Shown: one piece after another, positions 33,562 through 42,554 of the stretch
Numbering within the stretch: position 1 is the stretch's first letter
Layout of the letters: every line of letters begins with the position of its first letter
Origin: Lentzea sp. NBRC 105346
GTDB taxonomy: Bacteria; Actinomycetota; Actinomycetes; Mycobacteriales; Pseudonocardiaceae
Reading direction: 5' to 3'
Assembly: GCF_030269605.1 (NCBI RefSeq)
Contig: NZ_BSTQ01000003.1
Location: 248,001 to 312,000 of the forward strand
Length of the DNA stretch: 64,000 bases
Notes under the pieces: generated by a model
What the model saw: only the letters and a program-made list of their open reading frames with translations
Database searches by the model: none
What the model was told of the DNA's origin: nothing
Program-made: the position numbers and the translations under genes

Positions 33562-34059
33562 CTACGCAACGCCGTCACGGCGCTGACGCTGCAAACGTGC
33601 AACACACCAGGCCGCGGCGGAACCACGGCGAAGGTGCTGGAGAACCGTCATCGGTCCCAGCCTGCGGCCCAGGTCTGCGGGCGTGAGCCCGGCGGCCCGG
33701 TAGTCGAGCGCGCGCTGGTCGAGCGGGCTGATCCCCGCGTCCCACCACTGCTCTGCCTCCGCGATGTCACCCACCAGCTGCCAGTAGCTCGCTGCGGCAG
33801 CGAGCAGAGCCTCTGGTGCCTCCGGCGCGCGCTTCCGCATAGCGGCGACGTAGGCGGGGTCGGCTGAGTCCACCTTGACCAAGCCACGCGACGACCCACC
33901 CCTGGAACCCCGCTGCATCGGGATGCCAGGCGTCGACGAGGGGGGAGCCTCGGCGAGCCACGCGTTCTTGATCCGGTTCACCTCCTGCATCTCAGCGTCG
34001 TCAGACCGTTCAGCTGCCCACTGCTGCAACAGCTCGTGGACCCCGGAGTCCTCGACCAT
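33562..34059 (-). CDS. Hypothetical protein, 165 residues
   Basis: The start at 34059 was chosen because GAGGAGG lies 8 nt upstream; an in-frame ATG at 34092 has no such site. The protein is mainly helical, with LLQQWAAERSDDAEM near the start, a Pro/Ser/Gly-rich linker, then LLAAAASYWQLVGDIAEAEQWW. The C-terminal AAGLTPADLGRRLGPMTVLQHL looks like a small helix-turn-helix-like unit. No TM, signal or known catalytic motif. It is a single gene between terminators. The function is unknown. Confidence 0.65.
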   Translation of the reverse strand: MVEDSGVHELLQQWAAERSDDAEMQEVNRIKNAWLAEAPPSSTPGIPMQRGSRGGSSRGLVKVDSADPAYVAAMRKRAPEAPEALLAAAASYWQLVGDIAEAEQWWDAGISPLDQRALDYRAAGLTPADLGRRLGPMTVLQHLRRGSAAAWCVARLQRQRRDGVA

Positions 34060-34229
34060 CCAGTGCCTCCTCGTCGGTCGGGGATCGGCCATTGCAGCGC
34101 ACCGTATTTGAGGGGTCCGACAACCGCTAGACCTTGATTCGAGAGAACACCCGTTACCAGTGCGTGATAGCCCTCATTCCACCCGTTAGGTCCAACGGTC
34201 GGCGCAGAATGTGACGTTGAGTGACCGCC

Positions 34230-34391
34230 CTACGCGAAGAGGCTCTTGATGAAGGTGATGATCGACTCCGCACCCTGCCGCAGCCACCCGAGCACGGTCT
34301 GCACGGCCTGTGCGGACTGCTCAGGCTGGGTGATCAGGAGGAACAGCACCAGCGCCACCGCCGCCAGCACTAGCACCTTCTTGAGGTTCAC
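34230..34391 (-). CDS. Small single-TM protein, 53 residues
   Basis: The GTG at 34391 was chosen, with GAGAGGGA upstream, giving MNLKKVLVLAAVALVLFLL at the N-terminus: one TM helix. An amphipathic tail AVQTVLGWLRQGAESIITF follows and ends in KSLFA. Similar one-TM proteins of about 55 residues are common in actinomycetes and have no assigned role. It could be a membrane-stress or cell-envelope peptide (inference). Confidence 0.65.
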   Translation of the reverse strand: MNLKKVLVLAAVALVLFLLITQPEQSAQAVQTVLGWLRQGAESIITFIKSLFA

Positions 34392-34713
34392 AGATCCCTC
34401 TCCGTCCGTTCGTCCACGTGGGGGCGACTGATCGCCCGGTTCACCCGACATGGTCCCTCATTCACCCTGGTGATGAACATCGACCACGCCCGGATGGTCC
34501 TAAGATCAGCCGGTTCGGCACGCGTGCACGCTACCGAACATCACCCGAATGGCGGCTAAAGAGGGCCCTGCCCTGCGCCGATGTCCTGTGTGCGAGGCCA
34601 GAACCGCCTTCCTCGCGCCCCCCAGACAGCCCCGAAGTGGGCTCACCCATACGCCAAGGCAGGACAACACGCAGCGTTACCGCGTGCTGTCCTTATTTAT
34701 ATGTGCGCCACAC

Positions 34714-35835
34714 TCATGCAATAACGCCGGACCGCCGCAGTTCCGTAATTTGTTCGGGCGCCACACCTATGTCCTCGAGTACTTCGTTCGTGTGCATTCC
34801 GATCGTCGGCGGCGTGGCGGGAACCTCCGCCGGCGTGCGCGAGAACCGGGGTGCCGGAGCGGGCTGGACGCGCCCGTCGACCGAGACGAACGCGCCGCGC
34901 GCGGCGTTGTGCGGGTGCGCGGGCGCCTCGCCGGGGTCGAGCACCGGCGCCAGGCACGCGTCCGTCCCCGAAGCGAGCTCCGACCACTCGTCGCGGGTGC
35001 GGCTCTTCACCGCCGCGGCGATCCGCTCCCGCAGCTCGGGCCAGTTCACCGGGTCGTCACGCGAGGGCGCGTCCTCGATCCCCAGGACGCGCACGAGCTC
35101 GGCGTAGAACTTCTCCTCCAACGCCCCGACGCTCACGTGCCGGCCGTCCGCGGCCTCATAGACGTCGTAGAACGGCACGCCACCGTCGAGCATGTTGGTG
35201 CCGCGCGGCCCGCGCCACATGCCCGCCGACCGCATGCTGTGCAGGAACGTCGTCAGCAGCGCCGAGCCGTCCACCATGGCGGCGTCCACGACCTGGCCCC
35301 GCCCGGACCGCTCCCGCTCGTACAACGCGGCGAGCACGCCGAGGGCGAGCAGCAGGCCGCCGCCGGCGAAGTCGCCGAGGATGTTGATCGGGAACGACGG
35401 CGGCCCGCCGTGCCGTCCGAGCGGCTCCAGCGCGCCCGCGATGGAGATGTAGTTGATGTCGTGCCCGGCGCGGTCGGCGAGCGGCCCGTCCTGGCCCCAG
35501 CCGGTGAGGCGGCCGTAGATCAGCCGCGGGTTGCGGGCGAGCGCCTGCGCGGGCCCGAAGCCGAGCCGTTCGGTCACGCCCGGCCGGAAGCCCTCGACGA
35601 GGACGTCCGCCTCCTCCAGCAGTTTGAGCACGAGCTCGGCGCCCTCGGGAGTGCGCGTGTCGACTGCGATCGAGCGGCGGCCGCGCCCGAGGAAGTCCCC
35701 CGGCACCGCGGGCACGGCCGCGGGCCGGTCGACCCGGATCACGTCCGCGCCGAGGTCGGCCAGCACCATGCAGCCGAACGGCCCCGGCGCCAGCCCGGCG
35801 AGCTCGACGACCTTGAGTCCAGCGAGCGGCCCCAT
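34714..35835 (-). CDS. CaiB/BaiF family CoA-transferase
   Basis: 373 residues. The N-terminal GLKVVELAGLAPGPFGCMVLADLGADVI is the family signature; the catalytic Asp region lies near GHDINYISIAGAL at residue 150. Later, PFYDVYEAADGRHVSVGA and the C-terminal segment are typical of alpha-methylacyl-CoA racemase-like members. It either moves CoA between acids or racemises 2-methylacyl-CoA. The start directly follows the acyl-CoA dehydrogenase stop (TAGATG). Together with the divergent thiolase/FadB operon this suggests branched-chain or sterol side-chain acyl-CoA catabolism. Confidence 0.9.
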   Translation of the reverse strand: MGPLAGLKVVELAGLAPGPFGCMVLADLGADVIRVDRPAAVPAVPGDFLGRGRRSIAVDTRTPEGAELVLKLLEEADVLVEGFRPGVTERLGFGPAQALARNPRLIYGRLTGWGQDGPLADRAGHDINYISIAGALEPLGRHGGPPSFPINILGDFAGGGLLLALGVLAALYERERSGRGQVVDAAMVDGSALLTTFLHSMRSAGMWRGPRGTNMLDGGVPFYDVYEAADGRHVSVGALEEKFYAELVRVLGIEDAPSRDDPVNWPELRERIAAAVKSRTRDEWSELASGTDACLAPVLDPGEAPAHPHNAARGAFVSVDGRVQPAPAPRFSRTPAEVPATPPTIGMHTNEVLEDIGVAPEQITELRRSGVIA

Positions 35836-36972
35836 CTAGAGCGACCTCGCGATGATTTCCTTCATGATCTCGTTCGTACCACCGTAGATGCGCTGCACGC
35901 GGGCATCGGCCCAGGCGCGGGCGATCGGGTACTCGGTCATGTACCCGTAGCCGCCGAACAGCTGGACGCACTCGTCCACGACACGGCACAGCCGGTCGGT
36001 CGACCACCACTTCGCCATCGCGGCGGTCGGCACGTCCAACGAGCCGGTCAGGTGCTTTTCGATGCACTCGTCGACGAAAGCCCTGGTCACAGCGGCCTCG
36101 GTGGCGCACTCGGCCAGCTTGAACCGCGTGTTCTGGAACTTGAACAGCTCCTTGCCGAACGCCGTGCGGTCCTTCGTGTACTCGAGCGTCACCTCGACCG
36201 CGCGCTCGATGCCCGCGACGGACGCGACGGCGATGAGCAGCCGTTCTTGGGGCAGCTGCTGCATGAGCTGGACGAACCCCTGGCCCTCCTGCCCACCGAG
36301 CAGGTGCGACACGGGCACGCGGACGTCGTCGAAGAACAGCTCGGCGGTGTCCTGGCCCTTCAGCCCGACCTTCTCCAGCACGCGGCCGCGCCGGATGTCG
36401 TTCTCGACGACCAGCAGCGAGATACCCGCGGCGCCCTCGGACGGGTCGGTCTTGGCCACCACGATGACCAGATCGGCCTGGCTGCCGTTGGTGATGAACG
36501 TCTTGGACCCGTTGATGACGTACTCGTCGCCCTCGCGCAACGCGCGCGTGCGGATGCCCTGCAGGTCGGAGCCGGCACCGGGTTCGGACATCGCGATCGC
36601 GCCGACGTACTCCCCCGACGCGAGCTTGGGCAGCCAGCGCCGCTTCTGCTCCTCGGTCCCATAAGACAAGAGGTAGTGGGCGACGATCCCGCTGTGCACG
36701 CTGTTGCCCCACGAGCTGTCGCCGACGCGGGCCTGTTCCTCGATCAGCACGGCCTCGTGCGCGAACGTCCCGCCCCCGCCGCCGTACTCCTCGGGGATCG
36801 ACAGGCACAGCAGGCCCACGTCGCCCGCGCGGCGCCAGAGGTCGCGGTCCACCTGCTTCTGCGCGGCGAACCGCTCCTGGTGCGGCGCGACCTCCTTCTC
36901 CAGGAACGTGCGGGCCAGCTGGCGCAGCTGGTCGAGGTCTTCGTCCATCCACGGCGATCGACGGTGTGCCAT
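35836..36972 (-). CDS. Acyl-CoA dehydrogenase
   Basis: 378 residues from the ATG at 36972; the frame allows starts at 37008 and 36948, and none has a clear RBS. Motifs: IPEEYGGGGG near residue 65, AMSEPGAGSDLQGI near 125, VKLQDTAEL-like KGQDTAELF, and the C-terminal FGGYGYMTEYPIAR containing the Gly-rich substrate loop. It oxidises acyl-CoA to 2-enoyl-CoA, passing electrons to ETF. It is coupled to the CaiB gene and divergent from thiolase, which points to one beta-oxidation unit. Confidence 0.93.
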   Translation of the reverse strand: MAHRRSPWMDEDLDQLRQLARTFLEKEVAPHQERFAAQKQVDRDLWRRAGDVGLLCLSIPEEYGGGGGTFAHEAVLIEEQARVGDSSWGNSVHSGIVAHYLLSYGTEEQKRRWLPKLASGEYVGAIAMSEPGAGSDLQGIRTRALREGDEYVINGSKTFITNGSQADLVIVVAKTDPSEGAAGISLLVVENDIRRGRVLEKVGLKGQDTAELFFDDVRVPVSHLLGGQEGQGFVQLMQQLPQERLLIAVASVAGIERAVEVTLEYTKDRTAFGKELFKFQNTRFKLAECATEAAVTRAFVDECIEKHLTGSLDVPTAAMAKWWSTDRLCRVVDECVQLFGGYGYMTEYPIARAWADARVQRIYGGTNEIMKEIIARSL

Positions 36973-37187
36973 GGCACCACGAAACCACCGCGAGGGACCT
37001 CCCGCCATGACCGCCGCGCGTCACGGCCGGGCGAAAACCTGAGCGAAAAGATCAGGCCATCCGCCAGACTCCGGGTCCGGAGTGGCGCGTGTGACCTCAA
37101 GGTCGGTCTGCCCGGTGGCCCCGATGAGCTAAACGGTCACCCACGCCGGTCATGGCGACGCACCCCGGCCGTGCCTACGGTGGGGAC

Positions 37188-38390
37188 ATGAGCGAAGCCC
37201 TGATCTTCGACGCGGTCCGCACGCCGCGTGGCAAGGGGAAGCGCGGTTCGCTGCACAGCGTCAAGCCCGTGGCCCTGGCCGCGGGCGTGCTGCGCGCGCT
37301 GGCCGACCGCAACGACCTCGACACCTCGGCCGTCGACGACGTCGTGCTCGGCGTGGTCACGCCGATCGGCGAGCAAGGCGGTGACATCGCCCGCAGCGCG
37401 GTCCTCGTCGCCGGCTACGACGAACGGCCTGCGGGCGTGCAGCTCAACCGCTTCTGCGCCTCCGGCCTGGAGGCGGTGAACCTGGCGGCGGCGAAGGTCG
37501 CGTCGGGCTTCGAGGACCTCGTCATCGCCGGTGGCGTCGAGTCGATGTCGCGCGTGCCGATGGGGTCGGACGGCGGCGCCTGGGTCGCGGACCCCGCGAC
37601 CGGGTTCGACACGTCGTTCGTGCCGCAGGGCGTGAGCGCGGACCTCATCGCGACGCTGGAGGGCTACAGCCGCGAGGACGTGGACGCGTGGGCGGCCCGG
37701 TCGCACCAGCGCGCGTACGTCGCGCAGCAGAAGGGCTGGTTCGAGCGGTCGATCGTGCCGGTCGTCGACCAGAACGGCACGGTCGTGCTCAAGGAGGACG
37801 AGACGATCCGTCCCGAGTCCACTGTGGAATCGCTCGGCAAGCTCAAGCCGAGCTTCCAGTTCCACGGCGACCTCGGCTACGACGCGGTCGCGATCGACAA
37901 GTACCCGTCGGTCGAGCGCATCAGCCACGTCCACACGCCCGGCAACTCGTCGCAGATCGTCGACGGCGCCGCCGCGATGCTGATCGGTTCCGCCAGGGCC
38001 GGCGCGGACCTCGGCCTGACGCCACGCGCCCGCATCGTGTCCGTCGCGGTCACCGGCACCGAGCCGACGATCATGCTCACCGGCCCCGCCCCGGCCGCGC
38101 GCAAGGCGCTGGACCGGGCGGGTCTGTCCATTGAGGACATGGACCTGGTGGAGATCAACGAGGCGTTCTCGTCCGTGGTGCTGAAGTTCCTGCGCGACAT
38201 GGACCTGCCCGAGGAGAAGGTCAACGTCAACGGCGGCGCGATCGCGCTGGGCCACCCGCTGGGCGCGACCGGCTGCATGATCGTGGGCACGCTGCTCGAC
38301 GAGCTGGAGCGCCGGGACCTGCGCCGAGGTCTGGCCACGCTGTGCGTCGGCGGCGGCATGGGCATCGCGACGATCATCGAGAGGGTCTGA
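37188..38390 (+). CDS. fadA: Acetyl-CoA C-acyltransferase (thiolase)
   Basis: 400 residues from the ATG at 37188 (GGTGGGGAC upstream). Nucleophile Cys in [12 protein letters not shown] near residue 90; [15 protein letters not shown] near 345 with the catalytic His; and the second Cys in [10 protein letters not shown] at the end. It cleaves 3-oxoacyl-CoA in the last step of beta-oxidation. It is 5 bp before the fadB start, so they form an operon. The 180-bp upstream gap to the acyl-CoA dehydrogenase gene should hold divergent promoters; no TetR/FadR-type palindrome stood out. Confidence 0.94.
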   Translation: MSEALIFDAVRTPRGKGKRGSLHSVKPVALAAGVLRALADRNDLDTSAVDDVVLGVVTPIGEQGGDIARSAVLVAGYDERPAGVQLNRFCASGLEAVNLAAAKVASGFEDLVIAGGVESMSRVPMGSDGGAWVADPATGFDTSFVPQGVSADLIATLEGYSREDVDAWAARSHQRAYVAQQKGWFERSIVPVVDQNGTVVLKEDETIRPESTVESLGKLKPSFQFHGDLGYDAVAIDKYPSVERISHVHTPGNSSQIVDGAAAMLIGSARAGADLGLTPRARIVSVAVTGTEPTIMLTGPAPAARKALDRAGLSIEDMDLVEINEAFSSVVLKFLRDMDLPEEKVNVNGGAIALGHPLGATGCMIVGTLLDELERRDLRRGLATLCVGGGMGIATIIERV

Positions 38391-38395
38391 CACAC

Positions 38396-40441
38396 ATGCC
38401 GTTCCACTACGAAAAGGACAGCGACGGCATCGTCACCCTGACGATGGACATGTCCGGCACGGCCAACGTGATGAACGCCGAGTACGCGTCGCTCATGGGC
38501 GACGCCGTGACCCGGCTGGAGCAGGACGAGCTGACCGGCGTGATCATCACGTCCGCCAAGAAGACGTTCTTCGCCGGCGGCGACCTCAACATGCTCATCC
38601 AGATCACGCCGGAGAACGCGGCCGAGGCGCTGGTGGGTGTCGAGGAGATCAAGGCGCAGCTACGGCGCCTGGAGAAGCTCGGCAAGCCGGTCGTGGCCGC
38701 GATCAACGGCGCCGCGCTCGGCGGTGGCCTGGAGATCACGCTGGCGTGCCATCACCGCGTCGTGCTGGACGACGACTCGATCAAGCTCGGCCTGCCCGAG
38801 GCCACGCTGGGCCTGCTGCCGGGCAGCGGCGGCGTGACGCGCATGGTGCGGCTGCTGGGCGTGCAGGCGGCGTTGCCGTTGCTGATGGAGGGCAAGCAAC
38901 TCCGGCCGCAGCGCGCGTTGCAGGCCGGGATCGTGCACGCGCTGGCGTCGTCGCGTGAGGACCTGTTCGAGCAGGCGCGCGCGTGGATTCGCGCCAACCC
39001 CGAGGCGAAGCAGCCGTGGGACGTGCCCGGCTTCACCCTGCCGGACCTGAAGTTCGCCGACCCGAACAGCTACGGCCTGCTGGCCGCCGCGCCCGCCGTG
39101 CTGCGCAAGAAGACCCACGGCACCTTGCCGGCACCGGAGAAGATCCTCGCCGCGGCCATCGAGGGCGCGTTCGTCGACATCGACACGGCGTTGAAGATCG
39201 AGGGCCGCTACTTCCTCGAGCTGGCCTCGGGCCAGGTCGCGAAGAACATGATCAACGCGTTCTGGTTCCAGCTCAACGAGATCAACGCGCGCGGCTCCGC
39301 GGGCCGCAACAAGGTCTCGAAGCTCGGCGTGCTCGGCGCGGGCATGATGGGCGCGGGCATCGCCGAGGTGAGCGCCAAGGCGGGCATCCCGGTCGTGCTC
39401 AAGGACGTCACGCTGGAGGCGGCTTCTCGCGGGGCACAGGACCTGCCCGGCATCACGCCGACCGACTCCGACGCGGATCTGGCCGGCTGCGACCTGGTCA
39501 TCGAGGCGGTGTTCGAGAACCGCGAGCTGAAGAACAAGGTGCTGCCCGCGGCCGAGTCCGCCGCGCTGCCGTCCGCGGTGATCGCGTCGAACACCTCGAC
39601 GTTGCCGATCACCGGGCTGGCCTCCTCGGTCAGCACGCCGGAGAAGTTCATCGGCCTGCACTTCTTCTCGCCGGTGCAGAAGATGCGCCTGGTGGAGGTG
39701 ATCCGCGGCGAGAAGACGTCCGAGGAGACGCTGGAACGCGCGCTGGACTACGTGCGCCAGATCGGCAAGACCCCGATCGTCGTCAACGACAGCCGCGGTT
39801 TCTACACCTCGCGCACGTTCGGCACGTACCCGATCGAGGCGATCACGATGCTCGCCGAGGGCGTGCACCCGGCGTTGATCGAGAACGTGGCCCGCAAGGC
39901 CGGCATGGCGGTCGGCCCGCTGGCGGTGTCCGACGAGGTGACGCTCACACTGCAGCTGAAGATCCGCGACCAGACGCTGGCCGACGACCCGGCCGCGGCG
40001 GGCCTGCGCGAGCACCCCGCGTTCGGCGTGCTGCAACAGCTCGTGGATCTCGGCCGCACCGGCAAGTCGGGCGGTGCGGGGTTCTACGAATACCCTTCGG
40101 AGGGAAAGAAGTTCCTCTGGCCCGAGCTGGTCACGCGGTACACCAAGCCCGACGCGGGAGTGTCCGAACAGGACGTTCGCGACCGGCTGCTGTACATCCA
40201 GTCGCTGGAGACGATCCGGTGCCTGGACGAGAACGTGCTGACGTCGGTCGCCGACGCGAACATCGGCAGCATCTTCGGCTTCGGCTTCGCGCCGTGGACG
40301 GGCGGCACGCTGCAGTTCGTCAACTCGACCGGGCTCGCCGCGTTCGTCGATCGGGCCGACTACCTGGCCGACACCTACGGCGAACGCTTCCGCCCGCCGG
40401 CCTCGTTGCGCGACCGCGCCACCCGCAACCAGCCCTACTAA
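38396..40441 (+). CDS. fadB: 3-hydroxyacyl-CoA dehydrogenase/enoyl-CoA hydratase (FadB/FadJ)
   Basis: 681 residues from the ATG at 38396. The N-terminal crotonase (about 1-200) has NGAALGGGLEI near residue 103 and GLPEATLGLLPGSGG near 130 with both catalytic Glu positions. The dehydrogenase part has LGVLGAGMMGAGIAEV near residue 311 and LHFFSPVQKM near 421. Between the first Rossmann strand and ITPTDSDADLAGCD the segment is unusually short: about 25 residues that I expect in FadB-type enzymes are missing. This also fits the total length being below the usual 700-720. The enzyme pairs with FadA in a trifunctional-type complex. Confidence 0.93.
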   Translation: MPFHYEKDSDGIVTLTMDMSGTANVMNAEYASLMGDAVTRLEQDELTGVIITSAKKTFFAGGDLNMLIQITPENAAEALVGVEEIKAQLRRLEKLGKPVVAAINGAALGGGLEITLACHHRVVLDDDSIKLGLPEATLGLLPGSGGVTRMVRLLGVQAALPLLMEGKQLRPQRALQAGIVHALASSREDLFEQARAWIRANPEAKQPWDVPGFTLPDLKFADPNSYGLLAAAPAVLRKKTHGTLPAPEKILAAAIEGAFVDIDTALKIEGRYFLELASGQVAKNMINAFWFQLNEINARGSAGRNKVSKLGVLGAGMMGAGIAEVSAKAGIPVVLKDVTLEAASRGAQDLPGITPTDSDADLAGCDLVIEAVFENRELKNKVLPAAESAALPSAVIASNTSTLPITGLASSVSTPEKFIGLHFFSPVQKMRLVEVIRGEKTSEETLERALDYVRQIGKTPIVVNDSRGFYTSRTFGTYPIEAITMLAEGVHPALIENVARKAGMAVGPLAVSDEVTLTLQLKIRDQTLADDPAAAGLREHPAFGVLQQLVDLGRTGKSGGAGFYEYPSEGKKFLWPELVTRYTKPDAGVSEQDVRDRLLYIQSLETIRCLDENVLTSVADANIGSIFGFGFAPWTGGTLQFVNSTGLAAFVDRADYLADTYGERFRPPASLRDRATRNQPY

Positions 40442-40442
40442 C

Positions 40443-40538
40443 CGCGAGTCTTACCGTCCGGCCCCCTGTGTCTTACCGTCCGGAACCCGTCCGGGTGCGG
40501 GAACGTAAGACACGGGGGGCCGGAGCGTAAGACACGCG
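40443..40538. repeat. Palindromic repeat B, copy 2
   Basis: The arms contain GTCTTACCGTCCGGCCCCC and its near complement ending GTAAGACACGCG, with GTAAGAC/GTCTTAC units at four places and an inner CCGG..CCGG. The GTAAGAC plus GGGGCCGGAG order matches copy 1 at 24961. It lies just past the fadB stop and before the NTPase gene. Confidence 0.6.
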
Positions 40539-40574
40539 CGGCTGGATGGACGCACGTCGTGGTACCAATTCGGG

Positions 40575-42554
40575 ATGAGCAAGCGCGGATGGCTGCTGGC
40601 CGGACTGATCATCGTCGCCGGTGCCACGTCCGCTGTCATGGCCGCTCTCGGCGTCAAGCAGTGGTGGGTGCTCGCCATCGGCGCGGTCGTCGGTGCGGTC
40701 GCGGTGTTCTTCAGCGAGTACCCGAAGGAGTTCCTCAAGCGGGGAGCGCAGCGACGCGAGGAGACCGGCTTCGCCCTGACCAGGGGCGCGGTGTCCGGCA
40801 AGGTCCTTGACCTGGACGACCCGATCCGGCTCGGCGTGCACAAGGCGGCGAAGGGCGTGCCGCCCTACATCCGGCGCGACGTCTACGACGAGGTCGTCTC
40901 CCACCTGCGGCCGGGCGGCTTCGTCGTGCTGGTCGGCGACTCGACGGCGGGTAAGTCCCGCACCGCGTACGAGGCGGTCCGGGCGACTCTGCCCAAGCAC
41001 CACCTGATGGCGCCGGAACGCCGGGACCTCGTGGACGCGGCCGTCGACGACCTGGCGCGCAGGCCGAAGTGCGTCCTGTGGCTGGACGACCTGGAGAAGT
41101 TCGTCGGCACCGGAGGTCTCACCGTCGCAGGCGTCGACCGCCTCCGCCACGGCACGATCATCGCGACGCTGCGCCGTGAGGAGCTGAACCAGTTGACCGG
41201 CGGCGACGACCACCGGCTGAGCGACGAGGCCCGCCGGGTACTGGACCAGGCCCATCAGGTGCAGCTGGACCGCCACTTCACCCCGGCCGAGCTGGAGCGG
41301 GCCGAGGAGTACCGGTCCGACGCCCAGATCGGGGACGCGCTGCGCAACTCCGGCGAGTACGGCCTGGCCGAGTACCTCGCGGCCGGTCCCACGCTGCTCG
41401 CCCACTGGACCAACGCCAAGGCACCGAACGCGCATCCGCGCGGCGCGGCACTCGTGACCGCTGCCATCGACTGCCGCCGCGCGGGCTTCCACGCCCCGCT
41501 GCCGAAAGCCCTGCTGGACGAGGTGCACGATCACTACCTCGGCAACCGCGTCCGCCCCGAGTCACTCAACGAGGCGTGGAAGTGGGCGACAGAACCGCCG
41601 CGCGGCACCACGACCGCCTTGCTCGAACAGGGCGGCGACCACGTCCAGGTTTTCGACTACCTGGTCGACCACGTGCAGAGCATGCACGCGCCCGGTGACC
41701 ACGTGCCCAGCGACATCGTCCTCGCCGCGATTCGACACGCCGATGCGTCAACCGCATACGCGATTGGACAAACGGCGTATGACAACGGCAGGTACGCGCT
41801 CGCGAAATCAGCTTTCGAACACGCCTTACGCCTCGACGAGGCCGAGCAAGGCCCCGAACACCTCGATACCGTCCGCAGCCGCCACTACCTCGCCATGGTG
41901 TTGCGCGCCCAGGGCGACCTCACCACCGCCGCCACGGAATACCGCGCCGTACTCAACATCTACACCCGCACCCTCGGACCCGAACACCCCGACACCCTCA
42001 GTAGCCGCAACAACCTCGCCAACGTGCTGTACGACCAGGGCGACCTCACTGCCGCCGCGACCGAATACCGCGCCGTACTCAACATCCGCACCCGCACCCT
42101 CGGACCCGAACACCCCCACACCCTCACCAGCCGCAACAACCTCGCCCTCGTGCTGCGCGCCCAGGGCGACCTCACTGCCGCCGCCACCGAACACCGCGCC
42201 GTACACGACATCCGCACCCGCACCCTCGGACCCGAACACCCCCACACCCTCACCAGCCGCAACAACCTCGCCAACGTGCTGTACGACCAGGGCGACCTCA
42301 CTGCCGCCGCCACCGAACACCGCGCCGTACACGACATCCGCACCCGCACCCTCGGACCCGAACACCCCCACACCCTCCGCAGCCGCGACAACCTCGCCCT
42401 CGTGCTGCGCGCCCAGGGCGACCTCACCACCGCCGCCACCGAACACCGCGCCGTACTCAACATCCGCACCCGCACCCTCGGACCCGAACACCCCCACACC
42501 CTCACCAGCCGCAACAACCTGGCCGAGGTCGAGAAGCGGCTTCGGGGTCAGTGA
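40575..42554 (+). CDS. Membrane-anchored P-loop NTPase with near-identical TPR repeats (STAND-like)
   Basis: 659 residues. Two TM segments lie at about 7-25 and 30-46. A P-loop GDSTAGKSRTA lies at 121-131 and a Walker B-like CVLWLDDLEK at 166-175. A helical middle region spans about 230-420. The C-terminal part is a run of 42-residue TPR units starting LGPEHPxTLxSRNNLA at residues 467, 509, 551, 593 and 635, with a degenerate unit near 425. The units are almost identical even at DNA level. The architecture (membrane segment, NTPase, sensor repeats) resembles STAND proteins of signalling or anti-phage defence, but I know no characterised match. It is a single gene whose 3' end overlaps a convergent araC-type gene by 7 bp. 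Confidence 0.82.
   Translation: MSKRGWLLAGLIIVAGATSAVMAALGVKQWWVLAIGAVVGAVAVFFSEYPKEFLKRGAQRREETGFALTRGAVSGKVLDLDDPIRLGVHKAAKGVPPYIRRDVYDEVVSHLRPGGFVVLVGDSTAGKSRTAYEAVRATLPKHHLMAPERRDLVDAAVDDLARRPKCVLWLDDLEKFVGTGGLTVAGVDRLRHGTIIATLRREELNQLTGGDDHRLSDEARRVLDQAHQVQLDRHFTPAELERAEEYRSDAQIGDALRNSGEYGLAEYLAAGPTLLAHWTNAKAPNAHPRGAALVTAAIDCRRAGFHAPLPKALLDEVHDHYLGNRVRPESLNEAWKWATEPPRGTTTALLEQGGDHVQVFDYLVDHVQSMHAPGDHVPSDIVLAAIRHADASTAYAIGQTAYDNGRYALAKSAFEHALRLDEAEQGPEHLDTVRSRHYLAMVLRAQGDLTTAATEYRAVLNIYTRTLGPEHPDTLSSRNNLANVLYDQGDLTAAATEYRAVLNIRTRTLGPEHPHTLTSRNNLALVLRAQGDLTAAATEHRAVHDIRTRTLGPEHPHTLTSRNNLANVLYDQGDLTAAATEHRAVHDIRTRTLGPEHPHTLRSRDNLALVLRAQGDLTTAATEHRAVLNIRTRTLGPEHPHTLTSRNNLAEVEKRLRGQ
41847..42533 (+). 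repeat. 126-bp tandem repeats encoding TPR units
   Basis: CTCGGACCCGAACACCCC recurs at 41973, 42099, 42225, 42351 and 42477, exactly 126 bp apart, with most bases between also identical. A diverged unit starts near 41847. Variation is concentrated in a few codons (Tyr/His, Asn/His-Asp, Leu-Arg-Ala/Leu-Tyr-Asp). This is recent expansion or gene conversion. Confidence 0.9.

Noticed and set aside
34549-37191. 880-codon open frame on the plus strand
   Set aside because: It runs antisense to the CaiB and acyl-CoA dehydrogenase genes, both of which have full family motifs. The frame is Arg/Pro-rich without any domain, a common effect of high GC.
41826-42497. Repetitive Gly/Val-rich frame on the minus strand under the TPR region
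   Set aside because: It exists only because the 126-bp repeat is a multiple of three. It has no start context, and the plus-strand TPR reading is coherent.
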